Below are positions 32,641-42,605 of a stretch of 42,605 nucleotides of DNA, piece after piece (the stretch's first letter is position 1; the number at the start of each line of letters is the position of its first letter). Source of the DNA: Silene noctiflora (lineage: Eukaryota > Streptophyta > Magnoliopsida > Caryophyllales > Caryophyllaceae); contig VHZZ01000144.1 of NCBI GenBank assembly GCA_009801015.1, forward strand, positions 194,828 through 237,432, read 5' to 3'. The notes beneath the pieces are model-generated. The model saw only the letters and a list, made by a program, of their open reading frames with translations, made no database searches and was not told the origin of the DNA. The position numbers and the translations under genes are program-made.

Positions 32641-34550
32641 TTCTGTTTAGACCCTTGCTTAGTAAATAACCTGTATGGCTGTATTGATATAGGGAGTACT
32701 TATCTGCAGCAACAAGTAGTTATCCATTAGGGCCGAAAATCATTTTAAACTTGATGCAGTTTATCTCAGGGAACATAAAGCAAACAATGTACTCGTACTT
32801 ACGCTAAGTACTACTTCCTCCGTTCCATTGAATTACTTACGCTAAGAGTTTCTAAAGGTCACAAATCGATGAAACAGAGGAAGTACTACGTAACACTCAC
32901 ATTTTACTCATTTTTGGCAGCTAGTTATTGCTCGTTTTGCATAACAGAGTCAACATTTAATGAAGTCATCTTTGAAGTACTATATGTAAATACTGTAGAT
33001 AGCTAAACATAATTTATGTAGATCATATTAACATACGATTTCTGCTACATGGTTGTGAACTTGTGATAGGCTTTGTTTGGAAAATAGCAGATTGACCAAT
33101 TCTTAGCATATTGACGGCTTTTAGCAAGTTTAACTAGCTGATATGTTACGGTTGTTTGATAGACAGTATATTCAAATAGTAGACTGGGTACAATTTACGA
33201 ATTTACAATCAGCATATTTAATTATTACGGAGTATATTTTTTAAAAATGACCTTTTTACCCTTGGGAAAACATATAACCCAACATTCATCTATAATTTGT
33301 TCATTTCCTTATTCTTCATTTTACAAGAAAGGGATACATATCAAACACCATGAACAAATTATGCTAATTAAATAAGCTAGTTAGAGTTGTCAACAAAATT
33401 TGCCAGTTATAATCTGTTTTCGCAACCTAATTCTGCCAATATAATCAGTTACAGTAGTTAGTCATAGTGTTTATTGAGAGAATGAGTACAACAGTCAAGC
33501 AAAACTCAATTCAAGCTAATTAACCTTTTCATTATTTAATCTATCAAAAAAAAGACTGGTCATTTCCTTTTCATGATTAAATCCTAACCTAAACCTATCT
33601 TGATCCAGGTTTGTCATGTTATTCAGTTTGATCATTCCCATGTTATACTCCAGGTCAACAATGAGTTAAAAGCGGATAATAGGTCAACCAATAGAACGGG
33701 TCATGTTTTGACAGGTTTACCAACATATTTAAGAGTCAATAAGTACAATTCATCCATAATTTTCATGAAAACATATACCTGTATCGTGATTCTTCGTAAG
33801 GCATACATACCATCCTCAAATTTTGATACACTATATTTGTGTCATTTTTATACATACATACAGTTCTCATATCTCGACACACTGTTTCATATTACATGCC
33901 TCTTACACTAAGTCACTAAGAGTTTACAGATATAATTTATTGTTATTTTATCAAGTAAATATTTTTTTTAATGTTAAACAAGAAGTCATTCAACAATTTA
34001 TAACAAGGGTCTTGTGTAATAAATCGGCAAGAAATCAAATACAAACAGGGAGATACCGTAAACTAAAAAACACACAAAATAAAATAACGCGATTTACATA
34101 AGAGTACGAACCTCGTTTGTCGGTATCGGACTGGGGTATGTTTCTGCAAAGATAGTTAAATCATCAATTAATTAAGATGTTAAGAGGGAGTAATGTAATA
34201 CCAACTAAATGATAAATTTTTGTGGGTTCATATAGTTTTATACTTTTATACAATTATGAGAGTACTGAGATACTGCTCACCATGTTTTCCCAGACTCTTT
34301 AAATTACTAAAGGTGACATCCTGGTTTATTGACTAAATATTTTTTGTCTCCAAAAAGAGTTGACTTTATATTTTATATAGTCAAGTAGTTCACTCATAGA
34401 GAAAATGGTAGTTCTAAAAAAACACGGTGCATATATAATATACAAAATCAACTTGTTAGTCATGTGTTGAAGAATCAATCATGGAACTTGTCTCTTGACC
34501 AAAATTATTATTATTTGTAGTATCCATGAATGATTACCATCTAGGCTTAA
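32641..34550. other. Gene-free part of the spacer between divergent NLRs
   Basis: This contains the promoter side of the minus-strand NLR and a short Stowaway relic at 32815-32884. Otherwise it is AT-rich with GGTCAA-type loose motifs near 33600-33720. I see no gene and no clear core promoter element. Confidence 0.4.
32815..32884. mobile_element. Very short Stowaway MITE relic, 70 bp
   Basis: TA, CTTCCTCCGTTCC and the mirrored GAAACAGAGGAAG then TA match Stowaway ends and the TA target site. It is about 175 bp upstream of the NLR start codon. Part of its interior (TTTCTAAAGGTCACAAAT) recurs near 34557, so another fragment of the family may be there. Confidence 0.6.
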
Positions 34551-35441
34551 TGAGCGTTTCTAAAGGTCACAAATGTATTAATGTATCGCTTGAATATAAA
34601 AATTGGCTAAATTAATAAAAATACTCTATAATTTATTTTAAAATTGCACATATATATGTAAAATTATAAGGAGTAAGAGAGATTTCATGCATAGAATTAA
34701 GTATTTCAATATAAATCAATCTAGGTTGGTTGCAAGTGTCGCGTGTCCGACACGACACAACCCTCCATTTTCGACAAAAACTTTAATACTTCTCACAAAA
34801 GAACCATGCCCGATGCTCCAACATTCTTTTGTGTTCCATACCTGTCGGCGAGTCAGGGTAACATAGAAACTGGATTTACAACATGATTCCATTAAAAGCA
34901 AAAGTTGGGCTGGTTCATTGTTAGTTAAATCTACCAGGATCAATTATCACATTTGAAATTAAGGAGACTAAATACCACATAATCAAAGTTAATGGGGTCA
35001 ATTTTCACTTTTGTGGTTCGAAAACCGACTAGAACGGTCAAACTCTAAAACAAGTCGAAAACCGAAACACGGTTAGAATGACTAGGACAACACAATTGGA
35101 TGCTTTTAAAATGATTATTTCGTATTATTATGAATGCACCAATCCTCATAAAAGGAAGAACATTTCCAAGTCCAAAGGAATCTCATAATTAGAAGTTGTT
35201 TATATAATGGCCTAGTAGCTTGATAATGTCAATGTTCTTGAACCTACAGGCATCATAGTGTAAGTACAGATGAATTATTGCAACTTGATTTTCATCAGCC
35301 AATAAGCCATGTCCCCTAACAGTCTAATGATTTAACTACAACTTTGTGATAAGGATTCCAACGCATCTGTATAGCAATTTTGAAGTCTTCAAAAGTCAAA
35401 CAAAACTCTTGTGATCAATTTATTATTCTTTTTTTTTGAAT
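34551..35441. other. Gene-free interval
   Basis: It begins with a fragment resembling the Stowaway relic interior (GTTTCTAAAGGTCACAAATG). A short minus-strand frame at 34716-34943 has no recognisable similarity and is probably chance. Nothing else is seen. Confidence 0.4.
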
Positions 35442-35932
35442 TTTTTTGTCAAAAACTACCTAGTATTTACCTCATTTTCATAAATACTACCTAAAGTTTT
35501 TAATTTTGCTAGAAACTACCTAATATTTTATACCTTTTGTCGAACACTACCAAATTGAAATTAATGAGCAAATTCGACAATCTTTTTGCCAAATTAACTA
35601 AATTTCCGACAAACAAATGAAAATGCCAATCAAATTAGTCATCATTTCGTCCAAATTAGCCACAATCTCAGCCAAACTAGTCAAAATTGTAGTAAACAAA
35701 ATTGAAGTACTAAGTTAGTAGCTAATCAAAACAGTTGACGGTGGTTAAGTAAGTAAATAATGTATGTAATATGCCAAAAATAATGTTTTCGAGTTAGAAT
35801 TTTGTCTAATTTGATCGGAAATTTCAATTTGGTAGTATTAGCATAAATATTAGGTAGTTTCTCGCAAAATTAAAAAATTTAGGTAGTATTTATGAAAATG
35901 AGGTAAATATTAGGTAGTTTTTGACAAAAAAC
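35442..35932. mobile_element. Foldback transposon with arms over 100 bp, about 490 bp
   Basis: The left arm (35442-35562: TTTTTTGTCAAAAACTACCT, TTTACCTCATTTTCATAAAT, ACTACCTAAA, GAAACTACCTAATATTT, ACTACCAAATTGAAATT) is mirrored almost throughout by 35824-35932. ACTACCTA motifs repeat within each arm. The middle (35563-35823) has several CAAATTAG/GCCAAATTA motifs and no frame. The arms are much more alike than those of other elements here, suggesting fairly recent activity. T-rich flanks hide any target duplication. Confidence 0.8.
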
Positions 35933-35992
35933 TCTTTTTTGTTATATATATATATAATATAAAGGTGAAATTTAGCGATTACTTAGCCTACC

Positions 35993-36312
35993 GAGCTTAG
36001 TTTGAAGAGGCGCAAGGCGCACCAAGGCGCTAAGGGGCTGAGGCGCGCACCTTTTAGATGCGAGACGCCTGATTTTTGGAACTTAATTTTTATTTCCCGA
36101 ATAAAATTTTGGGCAACAATACCCTTTTTAGGAGTTTTCAAGTTGTAAAATTTAGGAATAATGGAAAAAAAAGGCATATGTAAAGATATAGACTAATGAA
36201 CCTCGCTAAGTGAGCTTTATCTAAAAGGCGCACCTAAAGTGCACCAAGGCATTTTGGATAGTGCCTCATCAAGGCGCTTAGGCGCACTCGAGGCGCTTTT
36301 TCAAACCAAGCT
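35993..36312. mobile_element. GGCGC-rich foldback element, about 320 bp
   Basis: GCTTAGTTTGAAGAGGCGC at the left is mirrored by GCGCTTTTTCAAACCAAGC at the right. Both end regions are dense in GGCGC, AAGGCGCACC and GGCGCTTAGGCGC, unlike the AT-rich surroundings. This end structure recurs in plant genomes as a foldback repeat. The left end starts about 60 bp from the previous foldback element. Confidence 0.55.
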
Positions 36313-38015
36313 ACCGAACCTATCAATAATAGAGAGGCGGGCAGAGAGCCAGCTAAGCCATATTTTACCAGGATTATATTGGGCGTGTATTGAATAAACC
36401 CGGTAAATATATACTACAGTAATATGTTAATAAGAAGTATCATATATCAATAATTCTTTTTTTTTTCAGGATTGAAGACTTTTTATTCATGAAAGTTTCA
36501 CCTCAGACCAATTCATTCTCAAAATTTTATTGATATTTGGGTTGACATTTCATATATTTTAACTAACAAGCCAGCCATATAACCTCCTTTATTAGTTTGA
36601 TAGTTTACTGTGAAACCAGCTCCTTGGAAAAAAAGTTAACTTATCATGTACTCAGAATATCACTGGGTATGAGGAAAAAAAAAATTGTAGTATCTTGTGT
36701 TGAAATGGATGTAAACTAAATTTTAAAAGCAATTTATTTATTTCCATGTAAGATAACATATCATTTTAAAATAACATATAAGTCTTAGGGCACTTCAAAA
36801 CATTAAAAGTCGTCGTAGCGGAAGAAGGGCACATTAACACCTCTCATAATAATTTAAAGAGTATATATTAAATGCAAGTTTCAAATATATACGTTTTTGA
36901 GAAAGAAAAATATGTAAACTGAATGGAGCAATTAACTACAAAAAGTTGGTAAAGAGAAATAATACTGATTTAACTGGTTATTGTATGAATATTTTATTTG
37001 TTCTCACCAAATTGTATATAAATATTGGTTCTCACCAATTTGTATATAATTATGGATATTATATTTGGTTCAACCCAAATAAATATTGCTTCTTAAACGC
37101 ACAAAGAAGTACTTGACTCGATCTTTTGTGTTCTGTATTCTTGAGCGGGTTGCTAGTTGACTTTATGTATATTATAAATTGTAATACGTAGTCAATACTC
37201 ATTAGCAACTTGATGTTTCATGTGAAGAGGCACATAGGCTTGACGACTACTATCTCCATACCCAAACCTTCGTTGCAGTATAAAAAGCATTTGAATTGAC
37301 GAATGAGGGATTCACATTTACTTAGTACATCATTAATCTCTCTTCAATGATGAACTAGTAAAGAGGAATGAATGTCAGTTAAAACACAATTATCCACAAT
37401 TATCCGATAAGACGGTTGTACAGTGTACAATTGTCTTGCAACACTTGTGCACCTCATTAGGCCATACCAAATTCTTGTACCAACAACCTAAAAAGGTATG
37501 TATATTAAAACTTCCATCTTTATGATATTACATACTATATCGTGTACCTCAATAATCAATACATATGTTCGATAAATTGATGATTCTAGACAATCTGGTG
37601 TATATTCTTGACGATGATTCTAGTTCCGTAATCATCTTTTTCCTTCATTTTACAAAACTATTAGACTACGTATGTTGTTAGGTCATTTTGGGAGCTACAT
37701 TCAATGTCTACAAATTTTAGTCTAATGACTTAAATTGTATTTAGGTTTGGCGGCGCATTTCAACTAGCTTAAGTAATTTTTAACTACGTAGCTTATTTTG
37801 ACGTCTATTTCATCTAAGTGTTTTATTTTGTAAATGTTTGATAAATTGCCTAGCTGGAACAAAACAAAATTCCTAATAGTTTTGGAAAAAAAAAGGTAAT
37901 TTTTCATATTTTGGTTCAACATCTATCGTGGTTAATTAGCAAAATAATATTAAAGATGTTATTTTACAGAGCACCAAAAATCGTTTACCATTGAACTAGT
38001 TTTACCAAACTTTTA
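36313..38015. other. Gene-free AT-rich interval
   Basis: No gene is seen. GGTTCTCACCAATTTGTATATAA at about 37027-37049 partly repeats TTGTTCTCACCAAATTGTATATAA at about 36998-37021, a small direct duplication. The remainder shows nothing I can name. Confidence 0.4.
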
Positions 38016-38262
38016 ACCCTTTGTTTCGATTGGGGAATTGGGAGGGAAAGGAAGGGAAGGGATTTGGAAGGACTAATTTCTTTTGTTTAGTTGGCAAATT
38101 GAGGGTGGAGGGAAATTGTACTACAAACAAAATTATCTTTCTTCCAACAAAAGAAAAATTTGGAAGGAAAAATGCCTCTCATCATTCCCCCTCTTTCCCT
38201 TCCCTCTTCTCCCTTGGCCCTCCCCTCCCTTTCGTTCCAGTTTTTGTATCCAAACAAGGCCT
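38016..38262. mobile_element. Possible hAT-like MITE with purine/pyrimidine arms, about 247 bp
   Basis: ACCCTTTGTTTCGATTGGGG then GGGAGGGAAAGGAAGGGAAG at the left is mirrored by CCCTTCCCTCTTCTCCCTTG, CCCTCCCCTCCCTTTCG and TATCCAAACAAGG at the right. The strand asymmetry is strong: one arm is almost all purine, the other pyrimidine. The ends are imperfect. Confidence 0.45.
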
Positions 38263-40235
38263 AAAACTAATTAGTTATTAACTTATCGGAATTTAATTTT
38301 TAACTACCTTCTCAACTATCTCTTCCATTCCGGCCTATAGTTATCTATTTCTATTTTTGGGCGTATGAGTTAATTGTTATCTAATTTCATTTTCGGTAAG
38401 CTCACATGTTTATGAAATATGTAAATTACAATGCTACCCTTAATGTTTTCCTATCCTCACCCCCACTACCACTGCCATGACCGTTCGATCACCGGCATCC
38501 CCTCCGGCCAACTCATGCCAGTAGCCACCATTGTTCTAGTTTTCATCACCATCAGCCATGTCCGACCAACCTCATTCCTCACTCATCTTAAGCCACCCTC
38601 ACCCATTGTCACTGTGGTACCAATAATCGACGATGAAGAAGCGCATTTGTATAAGAGACAATAAACCCCCCACCAATTCCAAACAATCACAATCCATTTC
38701 AGAAAACTCACAATTGAGCAAAGTCCAAACTTGATCAACCTCTTATTGGTCGGAGCTCCTTTTCGGGTGATTAATAAAGAGGATGAAGTACTCATTTTAT
38801 TTCGTGGATGAAGTATTCGTGTTTTGGGTGAGAAATAATAAAAAAGAGAGATTAAATGAAGAACTAAGATTTACAATTTGCAGTTGTAAGAAGTTGGTTC
38901 AACAATGGAGGTCTAAACGCTGTGAGCAAGAAATGATAGGAGGGTATTATAGTCTTTACAACCATCGCCTTGGTCTTTGTGTAAAACTAAATAGATAACA
39001 ACTCATTCGGACACAGGGTCGATAGGACTACTCTTTTTAAGTTTCTGTTGTACGATAAAAAACAACAAAACCGGAGGACGGAGGCAGCTCAATTACTCAA
39101 TATATGACCATCGACCACTCATGCCAAAGCCAACACTCAACATTTCTCTCTTCCCCACCCTAGATCAACATTTCTCTCTTCCCCACCCTAGATCGCCGAC
39201 CATCTGTCCTCCCCTCCCAAGATCACCACGCTCCCTCATCTTCTTCTCCCACTTATCGCTTCTCCCCTGTCTTCTTGTTTATCTCTCCTAAAATCCAAAG
39301 TAGCTTGCGAGTATTTCAAAAGTAACAAAAATCACAAGAAATAAAGCATACATTGGATTGAGTCAATTCAGATTTTAGGCCATGTTCACGAACACGTCAA
39401 ATCAAATCGAAACACATAATTCAAATCGGTCAGTTTCACGTGATCACTTTTCATCATCCACAAAGACCAAATAGAAAAAAGTTACTACAAAGCGTAAATA
39501 GAAAATCTAACCTTTCTTTGAACCAAGTGTGTAAACTCTTCTAGCTTCTTTGATAGCGCTGCTGCTCTTCACTTTTATTGAACAATGCAACTCAACAATA
39601 TTTTGGCACACAGCTCTTTGACAGGCCTGAACAAGCTTTTGCTAGAAGTAAACATCAAGCTTCGGCAACTGTTGCCCCCCAAACCCTTGCACTTTTACAA
39701 GCAAAAGCAAACCGTAGACCCTAACTTTATGTCCCAATACTCATTACAAGCTAAAGCATGCCTGAACACCTGCATAAAAATTAAAATATATCAAGTTGAT
39801 AATATGTCGAAAGGAGAGGTATCAGGAACAGAAAATGATACATAAAATGGGACAGAAGGAAGATCTACTCTCTTACAAGCCGTCTTTGCCTAAGTCCTTC
39901 AACTAATAATGTATTCCATTAGTACTACTTAAAATTAAACAAATCTTCTGATATACTCTGTATTAAGCTGAACAAAATTTTACATTGGGATCAATATTTG
40001 TAAGAAGAAAAAAGTGGAATGTCAATATTGTTTGACACTCGTGGTGAAATAGAGACAATAAAAAAGTCTGAGATAGTATCATTTTGAACATTATGATATT
40101 AGATCGCCTAAATGAAGGAAAAGATGCATTCCCCTTTTTGTCATTACTTCAAATGCATAATTTTTTGTTATTGCAGAAGAAGTTACCATAAACCATCAAA
40201 GTAGAACACACGTCAACGTTACCAGATTGCAAGGA
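38263..40235. other. Gene-free interval upstream of the plus-strand NLR
   Basis: This includes a 28-bp tandem duplication (39138-39193) and CT-rich low-complexity DNA around 39100-39300. Part of 39480-39780 looks vaguely exon-like on the minus strand but has stops. The last few hundred bases must hold the NLR promoter and leader; TTATTGCAG at about 40170-40178 could be a leader-intron acceptor. Confidence 0.35.
39138..39193. repeat. Perfect 28-bp tandem duplication
   Basis: The unit CAACATTTCTCTCTTCCCCA followed by CCCTAGAT occurs twice head to tail without a mismatch. The identity indicates a recent slippage-type duplication, or an assembly artefact. It is non-coding. Confidence 0.9.
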
Positions 40236-42605
40236 ATGAGTGATATATATGGCCCTATCCAACTTGTTCTTCAACTATTAGTTCCGCTGGTTAAAAGCCA
40301 ATATTCCAGGTTATCTAATCTCAAAGAGGATGTAAATGCCATAAAGACTGAATTGCAGAACATCTCAGGTTATTTAATAAATGCGGAAGTGAGAGCCGAG
40401 GGGGATGATGCAGCCAAAGATTGGCTAAACCGAGTTAGAGAGTTCGCTTTTGACATAGAGGATGCCATTGAACGGTATCAACTATTGCTGAAAGAAAGAA
40501 AACGTTCCAAGATCATAAAATTTGTGAAAGGAGATATCAACAATATGGCATCTACCATAAAATCCTTGCGAGGAAATGCAAGTGGTATTGCTGGGGCAGG
40601 TGACCAATTTAGATTTATAACTGATAATAGTACTCAGCACGGTCAAATCAACAATCAAGGCATATTAAGTACGTATTTGAATCAGTGTACAATGACGGCG
40701 GGTTATGACGTTGTTGTAGACGATACTGCTAAAGGAGACATCGTCAATTTACTAGGCTTTCAGGATGTTACGAGGACGCCTACGACAGTAGCAGTGGTTG
40801 GCATGAGAGGACTAGGAAAAACGACTGTTGTTGAAAGTGTTTACTATGACAACACCATAAGGTCACAATTTCGTCTTCGTGCCTGGATTCGCATGTCTGA
40901 ATGCAGACAGCAAGATGCAATTATAAGGAGCATGATTGTGCAGTTTTCTAATAAAAGAATTGTAGTTGACGACATGGATGAAAGGTCCTTACTACCTCAA
41001 CTTCAAAAATATATAGAAGGGAAAAGGTAACATATTTCAACCCTCAATATGATAAATTCCCTTCATGTAACATGCCCTTCATTCATCCTAAGGACTTTTT
41101 CACTTTAGAATTCACAATTGCCAATTGGTAGCATACTAGTGGTTTTGGATTGAACAGATCTAAGAATAAGGTACAAGTTTTAAAAGTTTATTATAACAGG
41201 AGGAGTTTTAAAATTTTTAAGAAAATAATTACAAGTCATAAATAATCATTTTTCCCCTTAATTTAATGAATATATACATGAATGAACATATATATGAACT
41301 CTTGAACGGAGAAACGGACTGTATATTGTTGTTTCTTGAAATCATGCATAAACTGGTTTCTATTCCCGTAGAATCTATGCAAATTATTATTTGCGACAGG
41401 CTTTTTTTCGTCACAAATTATGACGGACCCAAATGTGATCATTTTAATGAGAAAATGTGACCATTATTTGATAGGTAACATTTTATGAGTGGTTAGTTTT
41501 TATCATAAAGTGGTCATAGTTGAGGCCGTCACAAGAGAGACCAACTGTAGAATCTATCGCTTCGCTTTGTGCGTTCTAATAGCATCACTTATATATATGA
41601 ATATATCTGAGCCTAAACTGTTGAAAAATTTCAACCAGGTACATGGTTGTATTTGACAATGTTCAACACGATGACATAGAGCTAATGAAACATATTAAAG
41701 GCTTGTTAGATACAAACAAAGAAAAAAGCAAAATACTAATAATTACACGTAATGAGAATGTAGCTCATTCATGGTTAAAAGGATCAAGTAAATGTTTGTA
41801 CAAACTCAAACCTTTACCTTCAAACAAAGCTTGGGTACTTTTTTTGAAAAAGACGTTTCATGGATCTGGCGAAAGTTGTCCTGAAAGTGTACATGATTTA
41901 GCTCGTGCTATAGTCGGAAAATGTGGAGGATTGCCTCCTGTAATAATTGCAGTTGGTGACCTTTTATCCCACAAAGGGGAAGACTACAGTGAATGGAGTA
42001 ATGTTCATGATAGTCTAGGGTTTTACTTAGATACCAATCGAGAACTATCCAATCTAAATAGAGCCTTTATGCAGAGTTATTATGATTTGCCCTTTAGGCT
42101 CAGACCGTGTTTTCTGTATTTCGGGTTGTTCCCAGAAAGTTATCCTATTGGCCGAATGAGACTACTAAGATTATGGATAGCAGAGGGCTTCATAAGAAAA
42201 GATAGAAGCAATTTAACGCTTGAAGATGCTGCGGAAGAATATATGAATGACCTGATCAATACGAGCATGGTTGAAGTTAAATCTAGAGATCCATCTGGAA
42301 AAGTTAAAACCCTTGGTGTAGTAAGCAAATTCTTACATGAGCTAATTTTATCGAAGTTGCATGAGCTGAGCTTTAGCAAAATTATTTCCCCAGAAGGTTC
42401 TTTCGGAAAAGAAAAATCTAGGCGTTTGTCCATTCACAACCATCATGAGTCCCACGCACTTGAATTGGACAATATTACAAACAATCCTTCGAGCATTCGA
42501 AGTCTTTTCTTAGAAGATGTAGAACAACCAATCATGGTAAAGGTCTTCGAAAACAAATTTTTGGAGAACGTAAATTTGTTGAAAGTTCTTGATCTGCTGA
42601 ACGCT
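40236..42605 (+). CDS. CC-NB-ARC-LRR resistance protein (NLR), 5' part, cut by window end (586 aa seen)
   Basis: Paralogue of the minus-strand NLR, in divergent orientation. Exon 1 is 40236-41026 and exon 2 starts at 41639 and runs open past 42605; the 612-nt intron lies at the same codon and phase as in the paralogue (GKR|YMVVFD). The start ATG at 40236 (MSDIYGPIQLVL) aligns with MGDVYGVIQVVL of the paralogue; the frame upstream has only a TTG. The coiled-coil (1-130) has DIEDAIERY at 73-81. P-loop GMRGLGKTT is at 189-197. Kinase-2 is MVVFDNVQ (266-273), with the second Asp replaced by Asn271. RNBS-B is KILIITRNENVA, GLPP is at 361-364 and RNBS-D is LRPCFLYFGLFP. The MHD position reads VSK (492-494). 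LRRs begin near 575 (NLLKVLDLLNA). No stop was found in the 322 codons of exon 2 that I translated. Whether the rest is intact cannot be seen. Confidence 0.9.

Noticed and set aside
33060..33430. Possible MITE starting GGCTTTGTTTGGAAAATAGC
   Set aside because: A GGC..TGTTTGG start is suggestive, but no convincing matching right end was found.
34716..34943. 75-codon minus-strand frame
   Set aside because: No recognisable domain, no splice context, AT-rich surroundings. Not supported as a gene.
38431..38664. 77-codon plus-strand frame rich in His/Pro/Thr
   Set aside because: Low-complexity composition, no recognisable domain, no splice or neighbour support. It is probably chance.
39480..39780. 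Exon-like look on the minus strand, with TTTTTATGCAG and AAAG|GTTAG borders and a readable KSSSAIKEARRVYTLGSKK
   Set aside because: The frames around it contain stops and I recognise no family. It may be a decayed exon, but support is too thin.

Overview
This is a plant nuclear window. The genes are split by introns with GT..AG borders, the intergenic DNA is AT-rich, and all five products belong to plant families. Many small inverted-repeat transposons lie between the genes, and two repeats end in (TTG)n after a conserved CCAAATCATTTTGGGATTAAG block. I associate that tail and the GACGGACACTATCCGTC hairpin repeats with Caryophyllales, but only from memory; core eudicot is the safe statement.

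Layout. (1) 880-5049, minus strand: a complete five-exon mitochondrial ACOT9/10-type acyl-CoA thioesterase with two HotDog domains (485 aa). (2) 5050-10224: no gene; several non-autonomous DNA elements. (3) 10225-13705, minus: a two-exon LRR receptor kinase (1099 aa) that fits the RGI/RGFR (root meristem growth factor receptor) clade of LRR-XI. It shows RxGG and RxR peptide-binding signatures and a non-RD HGD catalytic loop, and an 18-codon upstream ORF ends 5 nt before its start. (4) 13.8-21.9 kb: gene-free and transposon-rich, including one element nested in another. (5) 21949-26680, minus: a four-exon SFT2-like Golgi membrane protein (234 aa). Its 3.46-kb first intron contains about 1.2 kb of degenerate tandem repeats. 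From memory, RGI-type kinases and SFT2 genes are also neighbours in Arabidopsis (At4g26540/At4g26550; At5g56040 near At5g56020), so (3) and (5) may be an old linkage. (6) 26.9-42.6 kb: a CC-NB-ARC-LRR resistance-gene cluster. One complete gene is on minus (29019-32640, 936 aa), one divergent paralogue is on plus (40236 to the window end, truncated), and a decayed 3'-end relic of a third copy lies at about 28.2 kb.

The two NLRs share an intron at the same codon inside NB-ARC. They share P-loop GMRGLGKTT and GLPP in place of GLPL, and both lack the MHD triad (QSE in one, VSK in the other). The plus-strand copy also has D-to-N in kinase-2. This shared departure from canonical NLR motifs is the most biologically interesting signal in the window. 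I found no evidence for a wholly new type of system. The three non-NLR genes are housekeeping or signalling genes with no shared pathway.

All exon joins were worked out by hand from splice consensus, reading phase and remembered family sequence. No alignment or search was run.
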